A stretch of DNA of 64,000 bases. It comes from an uncultured Lachnospiraceae bacterium (GTDB lineage: Bacteria; Bacillota; Clostridia; Lachnospirales; Lachnospiraceae). Of this stretch, positions 7,936 to 16,365 are shown one piece after another. The notes under the pieces were generated by a model. It did not search any database. It had not been told where the DNA came from and worked only from the letters and a program-made list of their open reading frames with translations. The DNA is taken from NCBI GenBank assembly GCA_945868435.1, contig CAMBLG010000004.1, forward strand, positions 1-64,000, given 5' to 3'. The first letter of the stretch is position 1. The number at the start of each line of letters is the position of its first letter. Made by a program: the position numbers and the translations under genes.

Positions 7936-9771
7936 CTACTCTACCGTAACAGATTTTGCCAGATTTCTCGGCTTATCCACATCCAGACCCTTGCCTACGG
8001 ATACATAGTAACTGAAAATCTGAAGCGGAATGATGGCCAGTGAGTTTGTGAAATACGCATTGGTCTTCGGAATGTAAATCACACTGTCCGCAGCCTTCTC
8101 AATCTCCAGATTATCATCATTGGTCACCGCAAGCACGTAAGCGCCCCTTGTCTTGACCTCCACAATATTGCTGATGGTCTTCTTGTACAGTTCCTCCTGT
8201 GTGACAACAGCAGCAACCAGTGTACCATCCTCGATCAATGAAATGGTTCCGTGCTTCAATTCTCCTGCCGCATATGCCTCTGAATGAATGTAAGAGATTT
8301 CCTTCAGTTTCAAGGATCCTTCCATGGAAATCGCATAATCAATTCCACGTCCAATGAAAAATACATCCTTTGCTGCCACATAGCGGTTCGCAAACTTTTG
8401 AATACGCTCCTTGTTTCCGAGCAGTATCTCAATCTGATTTGGAAGCATCTCGATCTCATGCAGATACTCCGCCAACTGGCTGTCAGTAATCTGTCCGCGC
8501 ACCTGCGCAAACTTAAGAGCAAGCAGATACTGTGCTACCAGCTGACAGCTATATGCCTTTGTGGTGGCAACCGCAATCTCAGGTCCGGCCCATGTGTACA
8601 TTACCTTGTCAGCCTCTCTCGCGATGGAGCTTCCCACTACGTTGACAATTCCAAGGGTCTGCACGCCACGCTCCTTGGCCAGACGAAGCGCAGCCAGGGA
8701 ATCCGCTGTCTCTCCGGACTGACTGATGATGATGACCAACGCTCCCCCTTCCAGAATCGGATTGCGATAGCGGAATTCAGATGCCAGATCCACTTCTACC
8801 GGAATGCGGGCAAGCCCCTCAAACACATATTTGTTGGTCACTCCGGTATGATACGCACTTCCGCACGCCACAATGTGAATTTTCTTAATCGCACGGATTT
8901 CATCGTCGCTCATTCCAAGCTCTTCGATGACAATCTGACCATCCTTGATACGCGGGCTGATCGTGTCGCGCACAGCCTTTGGCTGCTCGTAGATTTCCTT
9001 GAGCATGAAGTGCTCATAGCCGCCCTTCTCTGCCGCATTGATATCCCAGTCAATATGCTTGGTTTCCTTCTCAATCGGATCGCCATCCACATTGAAAAAC
9101 TCGATGTTGTTCTCCGTCAGTCTTGCGATTTCTTCATTCTCAATAAAGTAGACATCTCTCGTATATTTCAGCACTGCCGGCACATCCGAAGCAATCAGAT
9201 TCCCTCCGTTTCCGACTCCAACTATCAGAGGACTGTCCTTTCGCACAGAATACACCGTATCCGGCTGATCCGCAAAGATGATTCCCAGGGCATAAGATCC
9301 CTCCACACGGTGAATTACCTTCGTTACCGCCGTAAGCGGATTCTTGTCATACTTTTTATAATAGTAATCCAAAAGATGTGCTACGACCTCTGTATCCGTG
9401 TCAGAACAGAAATGATACCCACGCTCCTCAAGGATTTTTCGCAATTTCATATAATTCTCAATAATACCGTTATGCACAACGGCGATTGTCTGGTCACTGT
9501 TAAAATGCGGATGCGCATTGACGTCTGATGGCTCCCCATGGGTCGCCCATCTGGTATGACCGATTCCAATATGTCCCGGCATCGTGGTTCCGTCATGAGT
9601 GAGTTCACTCAATACCTTCAGCCTACCGGTGGCCTTCCTGATCACTATCTTCTCACCATCGTAGACAGCCATACCGGCAGAGTCATATCCGCGATATTCC
9701 AGTTTTGACAAACCGTCCAGCAAGATTGGAGCCGCCTGCTCCTTACCTACGTAACCTACAATTCCACACAT
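7936..9771 (-). CDS. glmS: Glutamine--fructose-6-phosphate aminotransferase (isomerizing)
   Basis: 611-residue cytosolic enzyme that makes glucosamine-6-phosphate from fructose-6-P and glutamine, the entry step of amino-sugar synthesis. The N-terminal class II glutaminase starts MCGIVGYVG, with Cys exposed after Met removal. It is followed by two SIS domains (ISQSGETADS and the EGSLKLKE region) and ends DKPRNLAKSVTVE, the family signature C-terminus. Only 42 bases separate it from the upstream pyrophosphorylase gene. There is therefore no room for the glmS ribozyme found in many Firmicutes, and control must come from the upstream promoter or another layer. Confidence 0.97.
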   Translation of the reverse strand: MCGIVGYVGKEQAAPILLDGLSKLEYRGYDSAGMAVYDGEKIVIRKATGRLKVLSELTHDGTTMPGHIGIGHTRWATHGEPSDVNAHPHFNSDQTIAVVHNGIIENYMKLRKILEERGYHFCSDTDTEVVAHLLDYYYKKYDKNPLTAVTKVIHRVEGSYALGIIFADQPDTVYSVRKDSPLIVGVGNGGNLIASDVPAVLKYTRDVYFIENEEIARLTENNIEFFNVDGDPIEKETKHIDWDINAAEKGGYEHFMLKEIYEQPKAVRDTISPRIKDGQIVIEELGMSDDEIRAIKKIHIVACGSAYHTGVTNKYVFEGLARIPVEVDLASEFRYRNPILEGGALVIIISQSGETADSLAALRLAKERGVQTLGIVNVVGSSIAREADKVMYTWAGPEIAVATTKAYSCQLVAQYLLALKFAQVRGQITDSQLAEYLHEIEMLPNQIEILLGNKERIQKFANRYVAAKDVFFIGRGIDYAISMEGSLKLKEISYIHSEAYAAGELKHGTISLIEDGTLVAAVVTQEELYKKTISNIVEVKTRGAYVLAVTNDDNLEIEKAADSVIYIPKTNAYFTNSLAIIPLQIFSYYVSVGKGLDVDKPRNLAKSVTVE

Positions 9772-9813
9772 AGTCTTTCCTCATTTCTTTTCTATAATCT
9801 ATGATAATGCTCC

Positions 9814-11022
9814 CTATATTTCGATTCCGTTCTGCGTCAGCAACTCCCGCGCGGACTCCACCGAGTCGACACCGGTAGCATTCTTGACCGGCGCAAATTC
9901 TTTACTTCTGTCCACCTCGAAGGAGAGACAATCATCCATCATATAGATCATATCCAAAATCAAAGTCTCAAACTTATAAGCATTCGGCTCCGTCGGCCGA
10001 ATAAATTCTCCGTTCTCGTTCAGATATGGCACTTTCTTTTCCACGATATGCAGCGGAAGACTTGTATTGACAATCTCCATCAGCTTATCGAGGCGGAACA
10101 GGTAATTCAAGATCACACCAAAGCCATAGAGCAGGGTTCCCTTATTATCTGTGGCCTCCGCCATCTCCGGTGTCAGCTCATAATATTCCACAATAGAGGG
10201 CTTTCCATCTTCCAAGCATAACGCTCCGACACGCTCATAAGGCTCCACCTTGCGCACCACCTTTGCCCCGCTGACACAACCGGACTGAATGGTGGCGCCG
10301 ACAAATACCGGGTCTGCTATCTGCTGCAGCACATTGTCAACCGCAAAGACATTCAGCCACTCCACGCCTTTTTCCTTAAGGTCCTGATCCAGACCTGCTT
10401 TTAGCATGGACTTGAACCAACCGCCATTGCCGTTTGGAGACATGGCAAGGGAATCCTCTGCTTCCATAAGCACATTGCCCTCGTAATCCACTGCAGGAAC
10501 CATCTCCTGCACGAAGAACTTGACATACGCCGGATCATAGCCGAAAAATGCATGTTCCGCGAAAAACACACGGGTCTGCACGTCATTCTTTTCACTGGTC
10601 ATAATATACAGAGGAACCCATGCGCCGGCCTCCTCTGTGACCTTCTTAAGATTTGCAATGAGCTGCTCAAATATGTACAGTTCTTTGTTGACACCAATGT
10701 TGAACATGCCCTTAGCTTTGTCAAAACCAAGTCTGGTTCCCTGGCCTCCCGCCAGAAGAATTGCCCCTACCTTCGTTGATTTCACTGCATCCAGACCAAT
10801 CTGCTTAAATTCCTCCCTGCGCTCCTCAATCTCCGAAAGCTCCATGGCTCCAAGCGGTGCGAAGCTCCCCCTCTGTTGCGCATTCTCATGAATCAGATCC
10901 AGGTAGGTCCAATCCATATTCTCCAGCTGCTGATTTAGTTTTGCAGGAAGCTCCTTTCCAAGCAAGTTTCCCAGATACTTCTGGTTTGTACCCTTAATTT
11001 TCTGTTCGATCGTCGGATTCAT
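9814..11022 (-). CDS. UDPGP-family nucleotidyltransferase (eukaryote-type UDP-GlcNAc/UDP-sugar pyrophosphorylase)
   Basis: 402-residue enzyme with the LAGGQGTRLGFDKAKGM nucleotide loop near residue 90. This form is closer to eukaryotic UDP-GlcNAc pyrophosphorylase (QGTRLG..KGM) than to bacterial GalU or GlmU. Predicted reaction: UTP + sugar-1-P -> UDP-sugar + PPi. Its place directly before glmS argues for UDP-GlcNAc or UDP-GalNAc, but UDP-glucose cannot be excluded. The start is set by GGGAGG six bases before the ATG at 11022. A 16-codon upstream frame ends on this start (see the leader feature). Confidence 0.85.
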   Translation of the reverse strand: MNPTIEQKIKGTNQKYLGNLLGKELPAKLNQQLENMDWTYLDLIHENAQQRGSFAPLGAMELSEIEERREEFKQIGLDAVKSTKVGAILLAGGQGTRLGFDKAKGMFNIGVNKELYIFEQLIANLKKVTEEAGAWVPLYIMTSEKNDVQTRVFFAEHAFFGYDPAYVKFFVQEMVPAVDYEGNVLMEAEDSLAMSPNGNGGWFKSMLKAGLDQDLKEKGVEWLNVFAVDNVLQQIADPVFVGATIQSGCVSGAKVVRKVEPYERVGALCLEDGKPSIVEYYELTPEMAEATDNKGTLLYGFGVILNYLFRLDKLMEIVNTSLPLHIVEKKVPYLNENGEFIRPTEPNAYKFETLILDMIYMMDDCLSFEVDRSKEFAPVKNATGVDSVESARELLTQNGIEI

Positions 11023-11077
11023 TATCGTCCTCCCGTTTTCCATATGTCCCCCATCTTTGAACATCGGTCCATGCAAA
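11022..11077 (-). promoter_or_regulatory. Leader motif and short upstream frame before the UDP-sugar pyrophosphorylase
   Basis: Bases 11056-11077 (minus strand TTTGCATGGACCGATGTTCAAA) match 21 of 22 bases of a site before ptsH (31899-31920). From the ATG inside it (11072) a 16-codon frame, MDRCSKMGDIWKTGGR, runs to a TAA at 11024-11022 that overlaps the gene's ATG as TAATG. This is the layout of a translationally coupled leader peptide. The upstream ATG has no clear ribosome binding site. The motif may instead be a DNA operator, since its centre ACCGGT in the ptsH copy is palindromic. Confidence 0.4.
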
Positions 11078-11094
11078 ATTTACCTGATAGCATA

Positions 11095-11120
11095 GTAGAC
11101 CAATCAAATGATTGGTCTAC
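11095..11120 (-). terminator. Perfect 12-bp hairpin after the LCP gene
   Basis: GTAGACCAATCA-AA-TGATTGGTCTAC, eight bases past the LCP stop codon. The stem is perfect but no T-run follows on either strand. It may be a terminator, a 3'-stabilising stem, or a dyad bound by a regulator of the downstream glm genes. Confidence 0.45.
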
Positions 11121-11128
11121 CCCTCTTC

Positions 11129-12277
11129 TTAGTTTCCTTCTGTACTCTTTTGAATACTGTCTGTTCCTGTGGCCCCCGCCGTCTCATTGTAGTCATCCGT
11201 GTTGATCAGCGCAGAGTCTTTCGTCACTCCGGTGCGCTGCACAATGGTATCACTGATCATGGTTACCGTCTTGGACGGAACATAATCGGTGGAATCAAAC
11301 AGATACTCATGCAGTTCTGCTACATTGTTGGTCAGTTCCGCCGGAATAACCGTATCCTCTCCGTTCAGATTGGCTGTCGTAAGATCAAACGGAAATCCCG
11401 TCGTGCTGGTAATGCTGTATGACTTCACATCCTTCGCCAGCGCAAGAATCTCGTTGGTGGAAAGTGTGGTAGAAATGTCATCCACCACGGAATTGCAGAT
11501 AGAAAGCAGAGTTCCCACATCCGCTTTCTTCGCTTTCTCCAACATCGCCTGAAGGACAATTCTCTGTCGCGACGCACGCTTAAAGTCGTCTCCGGCCAGC
11601 TTACGGATACGGGCATAGGTCGTTGCCTGCGTTCCGTTTAAGTGGACGCCTGAGCCATATTGCGTCAGCTCCGGTGTCGTCATTCCGGTAACTTTGTCAA
11701 TATCCTTCTTGTACTTATTGATCTGGCCCATTTCCGCCTCTGTAATATCCAGATCCAGACCTCCAAGATCGTCAATCACCTGAACCATGGCCGCCCAATC
11801 CACACAGATATATTCTGTAATATCCAAATCCAGATTGGAATTGAGCATCTGCACTGCCTGTTTCGCCCCGCCTCTGCTATAAGCTGCATTGGATTTTCGA
11901 TAGGTCCCACCTCCAATGCTCAGACAGGTGTCACGGTACACGGACACCAGCTTGACTTCCTTGGTCTTGTTGTTGATGCTGGCGATCATGATCACATCCG
12001 AATTACCGCTCTCGTAATTATTACTGCTGCGATTATCCAAACCAAACAGCGCAATATTTGTGTAACCGTCCAATGCGAGCAGGGTGCTCTCATCCAAATC
12101 CTCATTGATGCCGGCCTCTGAATTATCCATGCCCACATACTCAATTTTATTCAATAATCCAACAAAATAGGCTACAATCAGAAGAATTGCCAGTAACAAC
12201 ACCTCACAGATCAAAAGTACAATCTTGCGGCTCTTCTTCTTTTTATTCTTTTTTTTGTTCTTGTTAGTACTTGACAT
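11129..12277 (-). CDS. LytR-CpsA-Psr (LCP) family glycopolymer transferase
   Basis: 382 residues: Lys/Asn-rich cytoplasmic tail, one membrane helix (about 20-45), then an extracellular LCP domain. LCP features seen: FGLDNRS, the SVYRDTCL motif with its catalytic-type Arg-Asp, KSNAAYSRGG, and the downstream YARIRKLAGDDFKRASRQR Arg cluster. LCP enzymes move lipid-linked wall polymers onto peptidoglycan. The start ATG (12277) lies in the stop region of the zinc-ribbon gene: AAAGGA is inside that gene's last codons, so the two are translationally coupled. A GTG six bases earlier is possible. Confidence 0.92.
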   Translation of the reverse strand: MSSTNKNKKKNKKKKSRKIVLLICEVLLLAILLIVAYFVGLLNKIEYVGMDNSEAGINEDLDESTLLALDGYTNIALFGLDNRSSNNYESGNSDVIMIASINNKTKEVKLVSVYRDTCLSIGGGTYRKSNAAYSRGGAKQAVQMLNSNLDLDITEYICVDWAAMVQVIDDLGGLDLDITEAEMGQINKYKKDIDKVTGMTTPELTQYGSGVHLNGTQATTYARIRKLAGDDFKRASRQRIVLQAMLEKAKKADVGTLLSICNSVVDDISTTLSTNEILALAKDVKSYSITSTTGFPFDLTTANLNGEDTVIPAELTNNVAELHEYLFDSTDYVPSKTVTMISDTIVQRTGVTKDSALINTDDYNETAGATGTDSIQKSTEGN

Positions 12278-12279
12278 AA

Positions 12280-12483
12280 TCACAATTCCTTTTGCCTGCT
12301 ATGTATATAAAGCCAGGCATCTGCGTAGCTGGCCCGCTCTGTCTCCGACATTGCAGAATACTTTTCCAGATCCAGATTGGTCAGCCGCATTTTGCCATTG
12401 CCGCACTGATGACATTCTACATCCTTGCGCCGGGACACCATGCGCAACCAGCCGCACTGCGGGCAAATGTATATTTTCATCAT
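12280..12483 (-). CDS. Small zinc-ribbon protein
   Basis: 67 residues with two CxxC pairs, CPQCG at 7-11 and CHQCG near 24-28, forming a probable treble-clef or rubredoxin-like zinc ribbon. A charged helical tail with SETERASYADAW follows. It is cytosolic; the function is not recognisable. It lies 13 bases after the phosphohexomutase gene and its stop overlaps the LCP start region. The ATGATG start has only a weak upstream GAGAA site, so it may depend on coupling. It is judged real because of the paired cysteines and tight gene packing. Confidence 0.65.
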   Translation of the reverse strand: MMKIYICPQCGWLRMVSRRKDVECHQCGNGKMRLTNLDLEKYSAMSETERASYADAWLYIHSRQKEL

Positions 12484-12496
12484 AATTCTCTACCAC

Positions 12497-14221
12497 TTAT
12501 TCAAAGTTCTTAAGAACCTCTGCCTTCAAATCCTCTAACATCTTTTCTGCTTCCTCAAGAGTTGTTCCCTTCACACCTACATAGAACTTGATCTTAGGCT
12601 CTGTTCCGGATGGGCGTACACAGCACCATGCATTATCGGACAGCTCATAATAAAGCACATTGGAAGACGGAAGTCCGGTAGAAGTCACCTCGCCGGTCTT
12701 CAAATCCTTGCGGGTATCCGCTTTGTAATCACGAACTGCCAGCACCTCGAAAGAGCCAAGCTTAGCCGGAGTATTCTCTCTGGCCTTGCTCATGATCTGC
12801 TGGATCTGCGCTGCACCGTCAATTCCCTTCAGGGTCATGGTTGCAATTCCCTCACGATAATATCCGTACTTCTCGTACATGTCGATCATGCCATCCCACA
12901 GCGTCTTTCCCTGAGACTTATAGTAAGCAGCGACCTCGCAGAGCATACACACAGCTGCCGGCGCATCCTTATCTCTTGCATAGGTTCCCGGTAGACATCC
13001 GTAGCTCTCCTCAAAACCGAATACATAATTATTGCAGCCGGTCTTCTCGAATTTGAGCATCTGCTCTCCAATATACTTAAATCCTGTCAGTACCTCAATC
13101 AATTCTACATTGTAAGCTGCCGCGATTGCCTTCGCCATATCGGTAGACACAATGGACTCCACCAATGCCGGATTTTCGGGCATCTTACCTGCTTTAGCCT
13201 TCTGTCCTAAAATATACTCGGCAATCAGCATTGCTGACATATTTCCGGTAAAGGTCACATACTCACCGGACTTGGTATCCTTGCAGTATACACCGAGACG
13301 GTCAGCATCCGGGTCTGTTGCCAAAACCAAATCTGCATCCTTCTCCTTGGCAAGCTTAAGTGCCAGCTCCCACGCGTCCGGATTCTCCGGATTCGGGTAC
13401 GGCGCAGTCGGAAAATGCCCGTCTGCCACCGCCTGCTGCGGCTCAATGTAGACATTCTCAAAGCCCAGATCCTTAAGCACTCTCTGCACCGGTCCAAGAC
13501 CTGTTCCGTGAAGAGGAGTGTATACAATCTTGATGTCCTTCGCCATCTGCTTAATGATTTCCGGATGAATGGACAGATTCCTCAACTCTGCAAAATACTT
13601 TTCGTCAACCTCATCACCAATAATGTTGTACAAACCTGCCTGGATTGCAGCTTCCTTATCCATAGTCTTTACCATATCAAAGGAAGTAACCTTGCCAACT
13701 TCTTCCATAATGTTGGTGTCATGCGGCGGAGTCACCTGCGCGCCGTCCTCCCAATACACTTTATATCCGTTATATTCTCTGGGGTTATGGCTTGCTGTAA
13801 TTACAATTCCGGCAATGCAACCAAGCTCCCGCACTGCAAAAGACAGCTCCGGTACCGGTCTGAGACTAGGGAATACATATGCCTTGATTCCGTTTGCGGC
13901 CAAACACAGAGCCGCCGCATCGGTAAATTCATCTGCCATCAGACGGGAATCATGGGCGATTGCCACGCCTCTCTCCTGTCCGTTCTGGGACAAAATATAA
14001 TTTGCAAGTCCCTGTGTTGCCTGACGTACTGTATAGACATTCATGCGGTTCGTTCCCGCTCCAATGATTCCGCGAAGTCCGGCCGTACCGAATTCCAGCG
14101 TACGGTAGAAACGATCCTCAATCTCCTTCTCATCTCCCGCCAGCGCCTTCAGTTCTGCCTTGGTATCATCGTCAAAATAAGGATCATTACACCATTTCTC
14201 ATATTCCTGTCTGTAGTCCAT
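12497..14221 (-). CDS. pgcA: Phospho-sugar mutase (phosphoglucomutase/phosphomannomutase, PgcA type)
   Basis: 574-residue alpha-D-phosphohexomutase, the long form like Bacillus PgcA/YhxB. Domain signatures in order: phosphoserine loop TASHNP (Ser144), metal loop DPDADR, sugar loop GFEESYG and phosphate-binding RPSGTEPKIKFY near the C-terminus. It interconverts glucose-6-P and glucose-1-P (or mannose forms), feeding nucleotide-sugar synthesis. The start has GGAGG nine bases upstream. An extended -10 promoter lies at 14368-14396, leaving a leader of about 140 bases in which no riboswitch class was recognised. It is the first gene of a run with the zinc ribbon and LCP genes. Confidence 0.93.
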   Translation of the reverse strand: MDYRQEYEKWCNDPYFDDDTKAELKALAGDEKEIEDRFYRTLEFGTAGLRGIIGAGTNRMNVYTVRQATQGLANYILSQNGQERGVAIAHDSRLMADEFTDAAALCLAANGIKAYVFPSLRPVPELSFAVRELGCIAGIVITASHNPREYNGYKVYWEDGAQVTPPHDTNIMEEVGKVTSFDMVKTMDKEAAIQAGLYNIIGDEVDEKYFAELRNLSIHPEIIKQMAKDIKIVYTPLHGTGLGPVQRVLKDLGFENVYIEPQQAVADGHFPTAPYPNPENPDAWELALKLAKEKDADLVLATDPDADRLGVYCKDTKSGEYVTFTGNMSAMLIAEYILGQKAKAGKMPENPALVESIVSTDMAKAIAAAYNVELIEVLTGFKYIGEQMLKFEKTGCNNYVFGFEESYGCLPGTYARDKDAPAAVCMLCEVAAYYKSQGKTLWDGMIDMYEKYGYYREGIATMTLKGIDGAAQIQQIMSKARENTPAKLGSFEVLAVRDYKADTRKDLKTGEVTSTGLPSSNVLYYELSDNAWCCVRPSGTEPKIKFYVGVKGTTLEEAEKMLEDLKAEVLKNFE

Positions 14222-14367
14222 CGATATATCCCTCCTATATTCATTGTGGCTGAATCATAACATTTCCTTACTCAGCCCCCCTCCTCATACATTCGCAAAA
14301 CCGCACGACGATTCTGATTATCGAATTCTAAGGGGGTCTGAATAGACATTTTTTATAATACTTAGTC

Positions 14368-14396
14368 ATTCTAGCACAAACTGCTTTGTTTGGAAA
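14368..14396 (-). promoter_or_regulatory. Sigma-A-type promoter upstream of pgcA
   Basis: Minus strand TTTCCA, 17-base spacer, TAGAAT with the extended TGC just before it. It sits 147 bases ahead of the pgcA start. The rest of 14222-14477 holds the leader and the downstream gene's terminator. Confidence 0.5.
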
Positions 14397-14431
14397 GATT
14401 TTACTTAAAATATTAGAATCTCTTAAGAATT

Positions 14432-14466
14432 AAAAAAGAAGTGACATGATAAATAATGCCACTTCT
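14432..14466 (-). terminator. Strong intrinsic terminator after the secreted Ig-like protein gene
   Basis: Minus strand AGAAGTGGCAT / ATGTCACTTCT (11 bp, one wobble) followed by TTTTTT, eleven bases after the stop codon at 14478. Confidence 0.9.
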
Positions 14467-14477
14467 CTCTTACTCCG

Positions 14478-15356
14478 TTAATAACTCTTCGAATATGCTA
14501 CAGTCTTTAATTGGTAATGATCATATGACTTATACGTATATTCCGTATCAATCTTGATTGTTTCCGTCTCAACTGCATTTCCCTTTAAATAGATTGACAC
14601 CGGTCTTACGCCAATTAACTGATCTGCTTCATCATATAATAAAATAAAGACACTTCCCGACACGCTGCTACTGCTCTTATTCTCCATTTTCAGTGTAATG
14701 GTTGAATACCCCGGATTAATCTGTGTATCCTCTGTATCTGTAATCGCTACCTTTGATGAACGATCCTTGTAGGTCGCTGAAAGACTTCGGGAAACGTCTG
14801 ATATCTTACCGGAACACTGATTGATGTCAATGGTAAAGCTGTAGGAACTGTAGGAGATTGTCGTATAGCTTGTTTTGCCTGGCAGAAGATCACTAATCAG
14901 TTTCTTATCCTTTTCCAAAATCTCTCCATCTGCCCCTTTCAGGGTATACGTCACATTTGCATAATCAAATGCCTGCTTCGTATTATTTTTGACGGAAACC
15001 AAAACACTTCCCTCTGACAGCTGTGTCAGTTTTACATCAAAAGCCAGTTTCTTAACCGTGACTTTGATCTTTGTTGTTCCATACTTGGTTTTCACTGTAA
15101 CGGTGGAAGTTCCTGCCTTCTTAGCCTTAAGATTTGCATGGGTATTATTCTCTTTGTCCTTCGCAGCGCTTACAACGGATTTCTTTGAGGATGTAACACT
15201 GGACACTTTACCATAATCCGTAAAATAAACTGCTTCGCCCACATAAAGCGTCATCTTCTTGGTGGTTGCGGCTTCCGCATTCACAACCGGGATCACGGTT
15301 GCAATCATGGCAAGAGCTACGACAAATGACACCAGTCTCTTCATCATTTTCTTCAT
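14478..15356 (-). CDS. Secreted protein with Ig-like domain, function unknown
   Basis: 292 residues: Lys-rich signal peptide ending near VNAEA (about residue 30), then a bacterial Ig-like (BIG2-type) segment with VTSSKKSVVSA and KAKKAGTSTVTVKT (about 55-105). A beta-rich C-terminal region with no family I recognise follows. It is probably exported and surface- or wall-associated. The ATG at 15356 has AAAGGAG six bases upstream; the longer open frame lacks a site. It has its own promoter (15429-15457) and terminator, so it is expressed alone. It resembles the next gene only in the Ig-like module. Confidence 0.75.
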   Translation of the reverse strand: MKKMMKRLVSFVVALAMIATVIPVVNAEAATTKKMTLYVGEAVYFTDYGKVSSVTSSKKSVVSAAKDKENNTHANLKAKKAGTSTVTVKTKYGTTKIKVTVKKLAFDVKLTQLSEGSVLVSVKNNTKQAFDYANVTYTLKGADGEILEKDKKLISDLLPGKTSYTTISYSSYSFTIDINQCSGKISDVSRSLSATYKDRSSKVAITDTEDTQINPGYSTITLKMENKSSSSVSGSVFILLYDEADQLIGVRPVSIYLKGNAVETETIKIDTEYTYKSYDHYQLKTVAYSKSY

Positions 15357-15384
15357 GTTCTTCTCCTTTTCTCTATTCAAACGC

Positions 15385-15425
15385 AATGAATGAATGGAAG
15401 CATCTCCCAAATGTTTCCATCCATT
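15385..15425 (-). promoter_or_regulatory. Leader hairpin of the Ig-like protein gene
   Basis: Minus strand GAATGGATGGAA ... TTCCATTCATTC forms an imperfect 12-bp stem that begins at about the predicted transcription start. No T-run follows it. It is a possible 5' stabilising stem, or part of a terminator for the upstream gene. Confidence 0.35.
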
Positions 15426-15428
15426 CAT

Positions 15429-15457
15429 AATTTAACAAATTTCAAAAAGCGTGTAAA
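15429..15457 (-). promoter_or_regulatory. Sigma-A-type promoter for the Ig-like protein gene
   Basis: Minus strand TTTACA, 17-base spacer, TAAATT, about 75 bases upstream of the start codon. Confidence 0.5.
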
Positions 15458-15486
15458 TAGGTCTTTGGGTATAGGAAATAGCCCTT

Positions 15487-16284
15487 CTATTTCTTAACCG
15501 TAAGCGTAAAACTGTATTTTTCTCCATTGACCGTTGCGGTAATCTTGGTTTTACCGGCTTTTTTCGCAGTAATTCTGCCTTTGGAATTGATCGAAGCAAC
15601 AGAAGGCTTGGAGCTCTTCCATGTCACCTTGGAAAAAGCATTGTTCACGGTAACGGTCTTCTTTGTGCCCACCTTCATGGTCTTGCCATTGGACTTAACG
15701 GACACGGTCTTGTATTTATATCCATACTCTTTTGCATACTTTTCCGCATAAGAGCCCTTAGGCGTCACAATGGTAAGTTTACTTTTGTCGCATCCTTCAA
15801 ATGCATATTTTCCAATCGATGTTACACTGCTTGGGATTTCTATACGGTACAGTTCTGTCTGATTCTGAAACGCACCGATTATGACCTTCTTACCCTCTGA
15901 ATTTGTTTTCTTCTCTGCTTCGATTACTTTATATCCGAACGGAATCCGAACTGTCGTAAGAGATTTCTTCTCATTGCCCAAGTATTCAATCATACTGGAA
16001 AAGTCCTCGCCGACAGTTGTTACCCTGTATGCTCCACAGGTCTTCGGGAGCACGATATCCGTCTCATTACCACCATATACATAAAGCGTACATTCCCCGG
16101 AATCTTCGTTTCCGGCCGGCACTTTGTAATAAAACTCTTTTTCGTCATTCCCGACAAGGTTTCCCTCACCGTCCTTTACAAACTCTACCGCTGCATATCC
16201 CTTGGTTGACGGAACTCCCACAAAAACGATGCAGAATGCCATAAGGCCTGCCATAATTTTTTTCATATTACTGCTGAACGTCAT
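15487..16284 (-). CDS. Secreted LRR_5/BspA-like and Ig-like (BIG2) domain protein
   Basis: 265 residues: signal peptide ending near KGYAA, then a BspA-type leucine-rich segment. Seen there are IVLPKTCGAYRVTTVG, TVRIPFGYKVIEA, and the classic IPSSVTSIGKYAFEGC at about 145-160. A C-terminal BIG2 repeat (VTWKSSKPSVASINSKGRI) follows. Such proteins are exported and thought to mediate binding at the cell surface. The start shown uses AGG about nine bases upstream; an internal ATG at MKKIM has no site. It is preceded by an LCP gene at 81 bases and may be cotranscribed with it. Confidence 0.8.
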   Translation of the reverse strand: MTFSSNMKKIMAGLMAFCIVFVGVPSTKGYAAVEFVKDGEGNLVGNDEKEFYYKVPAGNEDSGECTLYVYGGNETDIVLPKTCGAYRVTTVGEDFSSMIEYLGNEKKSLTTVRIPFGYKVIEAEKKTNSEGKKVIIGAFQNQTELYRIEIPSSVTSIGKYAFEGCDKSKLTIVTPKGSYAEKYAKEYGYKYKTVSVKSNGKTMKVGTKKTVTVNNAFSKVTWKSSKPSVASINSKGRITAKKAGKTKITATVNGEKYSFTLTVKK

Positions 16285-16365
16285 AAATTTCTACCTATCC
16301 TCCCGTTCAAAATTGCGGATAAAAACCTCTGTCCGCTTTTGCATAAAACTGCCTCTTTCATGCTC

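Noticed and set aside
8284-9528. Plus-strand open frame of 414 codons
   Set aside because: Antisense to glmS; no ribosome site or family motif.
9772-9813. glmS ribozyme
   Set aside because: The gap before glmS is only 42 bp, too short for the ribozyme; none seen further upstream.
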